DNA of 64,000 nucleotides, taken from positions 264,570 through 328,569 of the forward strand of contig NZ_FNHV01000013.1 in the NCBI RefSeq assembly GCF_900103585.1, written 5' to 3'. Positions 59,359 through 64,000 of the stretch are shown here, one piece after another (within the stretch, counting starts at the first letter, position 1; every line of letters begins with the position of its first letter). The translations under genes and the position numbers were made by a program. This DNA is from Streptomyces sp. cf386. Lineage in GTDB: Bacteria; Actinomycetota; Actinomycetes; Streptomycetales; Streptomycetaceae. Below the pieces are notes generated by a model, which was given only the letters and a program-made list of their open reading frames with translations, made no database searches and was not told where the DNA came from.

Positions 59359-60381
59359 ATGACGCTTTCCACCCACGACACCGCCGAGCACATCTACGCC
59401 CACGGCCTGCGCAACCAGTGGCACCCCGTCGTACCGTCCCACTTCGTCGAGCCCGGGGGCATGCGCAAGGTGACCGCCCTCGGCGAGCACTGGCTGCTCT
59501 TCCGCAAATCCGACGGCACCCTCTCCCTGCTCGCCGACCGCTGCCCGCACCGGGGCGCCCCGCTGTCGCTGGGCAAGCACCTGGGTGACCGCATCGCCTG
59601 CTGGTACCACGGCGTCGAGGTCGACGGCACCGGCAAGGTCACCGCCGTACCGGGCCTGCCGGGCTGCAATCTGGAGGGCAAGACCCTCGTCACCTCGCTG
59701 CCCGTACGCGAGGTCGGCGGCGCGATCCTGGCGTACTTCGGCGACGAGGAACACCCCGAGCCGGTGGAACTCACCGTGCCGGACCCGCTGGCCGACGACG
59801 ACGTGTCCGCCTTCCTGTGCTACGCCGAATGGAACGTCCCGTGGCGGTACGCCATGGAGAACCTCCTCGACCCGATGCACGGCGCGTTCCTTCACAGTGA
59901 GTCCCACACCATGTTCGACGGCGACACACAGGCGAAGTTCCGCATCCGTGAGACCGAGCGCGGCTATTTCTTCGAGAAGACCGACCAACGTGGCGTCAAC
60001 TTCGACTGGGTCGAGCTGTGCCACACCGGAGTCGACTGGGTGGACCTGTCCATCCCCTACCCGCCGTCCGCCGGACCCGGTGGCGCCTTCGGCATCGTCG
60101 GCATGGCCTGCCCGGTGGACGCCGAGCGCACCGGCGTCTTCTTCTGGCGCTACCGCAAGGTGCAGGACTGGCAGCGTGACACCTGGCGCTTCCTCTACAA
60201 GACCCTCATCGAGACCCGCCACTGGGACGTCCTGGAACAGGACCGCATCATGCTCGAAGGCCTGCCCGCAGACGCCGATCAGCACGAGAACCTCTACCAG
60301 CACGACCTCGGCATCGTCCGCCTGCGGCGCATGTACCAGGCCCAGGCGAAGCGGCAGTCGACGGTGCGGCTCACCGGTTGA
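59359..60381 (+). CDS. Rieske non-heme iron oxygenase, alpha subunit
   Basis: 340 residues. Rieske 2Fe-2S ligands Cys62 and His64 in DRCPHRGAP, Cys81 and His84 in ACWYHG; mononuclear Fe ligands Asp171, His174 and His179 in NLLDPMHGAFLH. Size and absence of a beta subunit gene place it with VanA/phthalate-dioxygenase-type oxygenases (alpha only). It hydroxylates or O-demethylates an aromatic or cyclic substrate using the reductase two genes upstream. It starts 1 nt after the HTH gene and is the last gene of the operon. Confidence 0.94.
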   Translation: MTLSTHDTAEHIYAHGLRNQWHPVVPSHFVEPGGMRKVTALGEHWLLFRKSDGTLSLLADRCPHRGAPLSLGKHLGDRIACWYHGVEVDGTGKVTAVPGLPGCNLEGKTLVTSLPVREVGGAILAYFGDEEHPEPVELTVPDPLADDDVSAFLCYAEWNVPWRYAMENLLDPMHGAFLHSESHTMFDGDTQAKFRIRETERGYFFEKTDQRGVNFDWVELCHTGVDWVDLSIPYPPSAGPGGAFGIVGMACPVDAERTGVFFWRYRKVQDWQRDTWRFLYKTLIETRHWDVLEQDRIMLEGLPADADQHENLYQHDLGIVRLRRMYQAQAKRQSTVRLTG

Positions 60382-60444
60382 GCGGTGCCCACACGAGGCT
60401 GGACGGGCGTCCCGAGCCGGGGCGTCCCTCGTCTGCCGTCCGGG

Positions 60445-60993
60445 TCAGCCGGGCTCCGGCCCGTCCGGCCCGGCGTCGTCGGATTCCACGATCGAGCGCT
60501 CCAACTTGGAGAGCAGGCCGGCAAGTTGACGGCGCTCGGCGGGCGACAGTCCGCCCAGCATCCGGCGCTCGTTCTCCAGGTGCGCGGCGAACAGTTCGTT
60601 CACCTTGCTCAGCCCGGCGTCGGTCAGCCGTGAGTACACGACACGACGGTCCTCGGCGTCGCGCTCCCGCACGAGCAGGCCGTCCTTCTCGAGCCGGTCC
60701 AGACGCAGGGTCACACCCGCCGACGAGATGAGCCCCGAGGCGGCGAGCTGCCCGGCGGTGAGCCGGTACGGGGCGCCGGCCCGGCGCAGCGCGGTGAGGA
60801 CGTCGAACCCGGCGACGGACAGGCCGTGCGCGTCGAGCTGCGAGACCATCCTGGACTGGTACTGCAGATACGAGCGGTGCAGGCGGGCGAGCACCTCCAG
60901 CGGCGAGGTGTCCAGCTCGGGCCGCTCACGTGCCCAGGCATCGACAATCCCCGAAACGGCATCCGGCCGCTTTGCCGCCCTGCGCTGAGCCAT
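60445..60993 (-). CDS. MarR-family transcriptional regulator
   Basis: 182 residues. Winged helix: YRLTAGQLAASGLISSAGVT, LRLDRLEKDGLLVRERDAED and the wing RRVVYSRLTDAG. It is convergent with the catabolic operon, with a site upstream of its start that matches a site in the operon promoter, so it probably represses both until it binds the pathway's substrate or product. Confidence 0.92.
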   Translation of the reverse strand: MAQRRAAKRPDAVSGIVDAWARERPELDTSPLEVLARLHRSYLQYQSRMVSQLDAHGLSVAGFDVLTALRRAGAPYRLTAGQLAASGLISSAGVTLRLDRLEKDGLLVRERDAEDRRVVYSRLTDAGLSKVNELFAAHLENERRMLGGLSPAERRQLAGLLSKLERSIVESDDAGPDGPEPG

Positions 60994-61023
60994 GGCTTCC
61001 CTTCGGGACGCGTATGCGATGTT

Positions 61024-61040
61024 GAAATCTTAGCCCTAAG
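61024..61040. promoter_or_regulatory. Candidate MarR operator B (autoregulation)
   Basis: Minus-strand CTTAGGGCTAAGATTTC, containing the dyad CTTAG-NN-CTAAG (61029-61040), 31 nt before the MarR start. It matches site A in the catabolic promoter at 12 of 17 positions. Confidence 0.55.
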
Positions 61041-61212
61041 GGAATGCGTGCCTCCTGACGAGGACGGCTTCACTTGAGGCGGCCACCCTGAAGGCGGTGC
61101 CGTGCGGCCCGCTGCTCAGCTTGTAGCTGTTGCGGTGGTTGCGGCAGAGCCCCGCCGGCGGGCGGAGCTCAGGGACGCCTGCGGGACGTTCGTCACTGGA
61201 TCGGAGGCGTGG

Positions 61213-61635
61213 TCATTTACGCGCCGACGCGGGCACCTGACCCTCGCGGAACAGCACGAGGTGTTCGTGGTAGAGGACTCCGTCGCGGATGTCGCCGGTG
61301 GCGGTGAAGCCGGTGTCGTCGACGTAGTCGAGGTGGTTGCCGGTGACGGTGTAGCTGCCGGTGTAGGCGCTCTGGCGGTTTCCTCGGGCTTCGTCGTAGC
61401 GGCCGTTCGGCAGCAGTTCCTGGCGGATGAAACCGTCGGCGGTCACCCAAAGCCCAACGTAGTGGTGAGGCTTCGCTGTCGAGTGGCTGCTGGGCGTTGC
61501 GGTCCCGGGGGTGTGCGGAGGCGAGGAGGGAGTGCGGGGGCTCGGTGCGCCGGGCTCAGCAAGGAATCCCGCCGCGACCAGGATCCCGGTTGCGGCGACT
61601 CCGCCTGCCATTCGCGCAAGCGTTGTGCGTGTCAT
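61213..61635 (-). CDS. Secreted Atu4866-domain protein
   Basis: 140 residues. An N-terminal hydrophobic signal (MAGGVAATGILVAAGFLAE) is followed by a Pro/Ser/Thr-rich linker and an Atu4866-type domain: YVGLWVTADGFIRQELLPNG, SAYTGSYTVTGNHLDYVDDT, VLYHEHLVLFRE. The family is a small beta-barrel of unknown function, often next to short-chain enzymes or regulators. Codon usage is less GC-biased than in its neighbours. It could share a transcript with the small ORF upstream. Confidence 0.8.
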   Translation of the reverse strand: MTRTTLARMAGGVAATGILVAAGFLAEPGAPSPRTPSSPPHTPGTATPSSHSTAKPHHYVGLWVTADGFIRQELLPNGRYDEARGNRQSAYTGSYTVTGNHLDYVDDTGFTATGDIRDGVLYHEHLVLFREGQVPASARK

Positions 61636-61996
61636 CGGTTTTCGTATCTCTTCTGATGGGTTGTCTGGCTGCGGACCGGGCGCGGTTGCCGGGCAGGGTC
61701 AGGCAGCCTGTGCCGGGGAATCCATTTCACTGAGCCCGCATTCGCATTCCGTACTGTCGGAAGGTTCGACGACCCGTGCCGAACGGGCGGCTCGGTTTCG
61801 GAGAATGTAGGTGCCGCCGCTCAGAGAACGGAGCGGCGTCACGCGGCTCTTGACCTGAATTCGTGTCGGTGTGTTCATGCTTCAATGATTGGCTGACGAG
61901 TTAGGGCTATCCAGGCCGCGGATTTCAGCGGAGCGGTGCTCCCGGGACTGCGGCACCCACGCTGGTTCGTACGGGGAACGGTGGTCGGTGCGGCGC
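61636..61996. other. 361-bp region left of the IS element
   Basis: Contains only the possible 59-residue ORF at 61699-61878. The rest up to the IS left end shows no recognisable gene. Confidence 0.4.
61699..61878 (-). CDS. Possible small peptide gene
   Basis: 59 residues, MNTPTRIQVKSRVTPLRSLS... ending ...ECECGLSEMDSPAQAA, with a basic N-terminal half and an acidic C-terminal part holding two Cys. GC at third positions is about 60%, below the window's typical level. The Shine-Dalgarno is weak. It ends 63 nt before the Atu4866-domain gene on the same strand. It could be a regulatory or precursor peptide, or a chance ORF. Confidence 0.3.
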   Translation of the reverse strand: MNTPTRIQVKSRVTPLRSLSGGTYILRNRAARSARVVEPSDSTECECGLSEMDSPAQAA

Positions 61997-62022
61997 TAGT
62001 GCCGCATCAGGCAACGTTCGCC
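61997..62022 (+). repeat. IS left inverted repeat
   Basis: Starts TAGTGCCGCATCAG and ends CGTTCGCC. It matches the outer right repeat at 24 of 26 positions; the TA at its start is half of the target duplication. Confidence 0.8.
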
Positions 62023-62082
62023 CCGCCGTGACTCGCAGTCCGGGGTCAGGTCTGGGCGGCGTGCATCCGCCATGTTGTCCTG

Positions 62083-63214
62083 GTGGCTGAGCGGGTACAG
62101 GTACGAGAGATCGATGACGACGAGGGCGCGCGGCTGCTGCGGATCATCCGCAGGGGCACCGGGTCGGTGGTGACCTGGCGGCGGGCCCAGATGGTGTTGC
62201 TGTCCGCGCAGGGCAGCCGGTGGCGAGGATCGCTGAGGTGTCGTTCACCAGCAACGACCGGGTCCGGGACGTGATCCACAACTTCAACGCCGACGGTTTC
62301 GACTCTCTGTATCCGAAGTACTCCGGTGGCCGGCCGAAGACCTTCACGCTGGCGGAGCGCCGTGAGATAAGGAAGATCGCGAAGTCCAAGCCCACCGAGC
62401 ATGACCTGCCGTTCTCAACCTGGAGCCTGCCCAAGCTGGCGGACTTTCTGGTCGCCGAGGGGGTGGTCGACGACATCAGCCACGAGGGCCTGCGCATTCT
62501 GCTCCGCGAGGAAGGCGTCTCCTTTCAACGCCTGAAGACCTGGAAGACCTCCCGCGACCCGGACTACGCGGCCAAGAAGGCCCGCGTCGAGCACCTGTAT
62601 GCGATCGCCGACGGCGAGGTCATAGCCGAAGAGGGTGAGTCCGACGTCGTCTTCTGCATGGACGAGTTCGGGCCCCTCAACCTGATGCCGCACCCCGGAC
62701 GGCAGTGGGCGGAGCGAGGAGGCAAGCACAAGGACCCCGACCGGGAGCCACGCCGGCGGCGCCGGGCGACTTACAACCGCTACGGCGGAGTACGGCACCT
62801 GTTCGCCGCCCTGGACCTGGCCAAGGACAAGCTCTACGGCCACATCAAACCGATCAAGCGGCGCACCCAGTTCCTGGAGTTCTGCCGCTACCTGCGCACC
62901 CTCTACCCGGCGGACGTCCGCATCGCGATCGTCTGCGACGACTTCTCCCCGCACCTGACCACGAAAAGGTGTCAACGGTCGGTATCTGGGCCGCCGTGAA
63001 CAACGTCGAGATCGCCTACACGCCGACCAACAGCTCCTGGCTCAACCGCATCGAGGCCCAGTTCACGGCCCTGCGCTACTTCACCCTGGAGGGCACGGAC
63101 CACGCCGACCACAAGGAGCAGGGCAGCATGATCCGCCGCTACATCATCTGGCGGAACAAGCACGCCACCGACGAGCGCCTGCGGCGAGTTGTACGCAGGG
63201 CGAATGTCGCCTGA
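62083..63214 (+). pseudogene. IS630-family transposase, frameshifted twice
   Basis: Three frames together give a full IS630-type DDE transposase. Frame 1 (62083 to ~62211) has an HTH start EGARLLRIIRRGTGSVVTWR and MVLLSAQG. The second frame (62220 to ~62966) continues VARIAEVSFTSNDRVRDVIH with the DDE Asp residues in FCMDEFGPL and IVCDDFSPHL. The third frame (~62970-63214) has AYTPTNSSWLNRIEAQFTAL, which carries the catalytic Glu. Each junction appears to lack one base (near 62212 and near 62970). It is unlikely to be active unless frameshifting is used. Confidence 0.9.
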
Positions 63215-63216
63215 TG
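63199..63216. repeat. Degenerate inner right end of the IS
   Basis: GGCGAATGTCGCCTGATG is the reverse complement of CATCAGGCGACATTCGCC, which matches 16 of 18 positions of the left repeat's inner part. It overlaps the transposase stop. The outermost TAGTGCCG is absent here. Confidence 0.55.
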
Positions 63217-63226
63217 TGCATGACCA

Positions 63227-63760
63227 TCACGTGGTTGCAACTCGTGGCTCGTCGGTGATGAAGCCGAGCCGTCGGTTCATGCCGATGGCAGCTGCGTTGT
63301 CAGGGTGGTGGAAGGCCCGCAGCCAGTGCATGCCTTGAGAACGCGCGAAGCCGATGGCCAGGAGCTTCATGGCCAGCGAGATTCCCCTTCCCCGGTGGCT
63401 GGCCAGCAGCCCGGTCATCTCGCTGAGGGCATGCCCTTCGGGTTGGAGCGACGTGGTTGCCATGCCGACCCATGACCCGCCGTCCAGGGCGAGAACGACA
63501 CCTTGGGGATCGTAGGTCGGAGTCTCGATACGCTGGGCGAGGTACTCGTCGAACGTGTAGAACTCCCCCCGCTCCGGGATGTCGGCGGAGCACGTCTTGT
63601 TCAGGTCGTACAGCGCACGCCGATGTTCAACCGTGTCGCCGACAGCTGCCATGGTCGTGAACTCGATACCAGTCTGCTGGCAGCGTCGGAGGTAAGGCTC
63701 GAATCGGGAATCGTCGAACGCATCCAGGTCGAGCTTGAGCCGAACCCACTCGATGGCCAT
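63227..63760 (-). CDS. Passenger GNAT-family acetyltransferase within the IS
   Basis: About 177 residues. The GNAT motif A is TGLLASHRGRGISLAMKLLA, followed by HHPDNAAAIGMNRRLGF (motif B). NKTCSADIPERGEFYTFDEY is typical of small actinobacterial GNATs that act on small molecules or aminoglycoside-like compounds. Start 63760 has GGAGGTG 7 nt upstream; the frame is open to 63820. It lies between the inner and outer right ends of the IS, so it can move with the element. The substrate is unknown. Confidence 0.85.
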   Translation of the reverse strand: MAIEWVRLKLDLDAFDDSRFEPYLRRCQQTGIEFTTMAAVGDTVEHRRALYDLNKTCSADIPERGEFYTFDEYLAQRIETPTYDPQGVVLALDGGSWVGMATTSLQPEGHALSEMTGLLASHRGRGISLAMKLLAIGFARSQGMHWLRAFHHPDNAAAIGMNRRLGFITDEPRVATT

Positions 63761-63835
63761 GAGGGCACCTCCAGGATCACCCGCCTGAACACGTTCTCGA
63801 AGCCTATCGATCAAGGGCACGTCACATCACAGCAG

Positions 63836-63861
63836 GGCGAACGATGTCTGATGCGGCACTA
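63836..63861 (-). repeat. IS outer right inverted repeat
   Basis: Ends TGATGCGGCACTA; its reverse complement matches the left repeat at 24 of 26 positions. TA at 63860-63861 is the second half of the target duplication. Confidence 0.8.
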
Positions 63862-64000
63862 GATCGCGGTGAAGCGGCCGTCGGCGGGGACGATGGAGCC
63901 GGTGTCTAACGACCTCGTGCATGGTTGGCCGTGGCTCAGCCCCCAGGTGGCTCGTTGAGCTGTGCATGGTGGGGGCTGGGGCGCGTGAGTTGATCGTGGC
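63862..64000. other. Right flank of the IS, possible SDR remnant
   Basis: Minus-strand DNA just outside the IS encodes TGSIVPADGRFTAI before a stop made by the IS end. This resembles the C-terminus of short-chain dehydrogenases (TG----VDGGFTA). It may be the tail of an SDR gene interrupted by the insertion. Only 14 residues support it. Confidence 0.3.

Larger units (their letters stand above)
61997..63861. mobile_element. IS630-type insertion element with passenger acetyltransferase gene
   Basis: Bounded by inverted repeats of 26 bp with 24 matches (61997-62022 and 63836-63861), both ending in TA, the target duplicated by IS630/Tc1-mariner elements. It is 1.86 kb, whereas canonical members are about 1.1-1.2 kb. 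The extra ~0.6 kb holds a GNAT gene on the minus strand between a degenerate inner right end and the outer repeat. The transposase has two frameshifts, so transposition would need a helper enzyme. Confidence 0.8.

Overview
The window is high-GC actinobacterial DNA, most probably a Streptomyces chromosome. GC-rich third codon positions, many four-base ATGA/GTGA start-stop overlaps, frequent GTG starts, a DevR/OsdR-type dormancy island and a DasR-like GntR/sugar-ABC locus all point that way. The mix of mobile-element debris, conflict-type genes and catabolic operons suggests an accessory region. No rRNA, tRNA or CRISPR array was seen.

Layout. 1-7.2 kb: end of a DeoR regulator, a HAD hydrolase, an M55 D-aminopeptidase, NAD-dependent formate dehydrogenase, a VWA protein, a DUF402 protein, and a divergent TetR/hydrolase pair. 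7.2-16.7 kb: a DUF1963-like protein, two coupled glycosyltransferases (GT4 and GT87), a LuxR-type two-component system, an FAD monooxygenase/MFS operon with divergent TetR, and a P-loop kinase-like protein. 16.7-22.8 kb: IS5 and tyrosine-recombinase debris around a lipoprotein, a Tat-exported NlpC/P60 protein, a GNAT, a ComB-like protein and an ABM-domain protein.

22.99-32.48 kb holds the most unusual locus: two tandem cassettes. Each has a small Trypco1 protein overlapping by ATGA a ~1,450-1,480-residue protein that joins a trypsin-like protease, a STAND NTPase, one membrane helix and a beta-propeller-like region. The second Trypco1 is drastically shortened. The protease DNA is nearly identical in the two copies while the propellers have diverged. 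This looks like a duplicated STAND-based conflict (defence) system.

32.5-41.1 kb is a hypoxia/dormancy island: a DevR/OsdR-like regulator, cNMP-binding protein, SulP transporter, two tandem-domain universal stress proteins, a truncated zinc alcohol dehydrogenase, a PPOX flavoprotein and a GAF histidine kinase. I found six copies of a DosR-type dyad (GGGNCNNNNGNCCC or close) 80-140 nt before start codons.

41.2-48.5 kb is an amino-sugar/polysaccharide locus: a GntR regulator diverges from an ABC importer, a GH20 hexosaminidase and a CBM-GH16 secreted enzyme. 48.6-61 kb is a tightly coupled catabolic operon: ALDH, extradiol-type VOC enzyme, aspartate-dehydrogenase-like protein, hydrolase, cupin, two SDRs, ThDP enzyme, ferredoxin reductase, small HTH protein and Rieske oxygenase. 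A divergent MFS importer lies at one end and a MarR gene at the other. A probable iron box and a MarR-like operator sit at its promoter.

61.2-63.86 kb: an Atu4866-domain protein, then a 1.86-kb IS630-type element with 26-bp inverted repeats, a TA duplication, a frameshifted transposase and a passenger GNAT acetyltransferase between a degenerate inner right end and an intact outer one.
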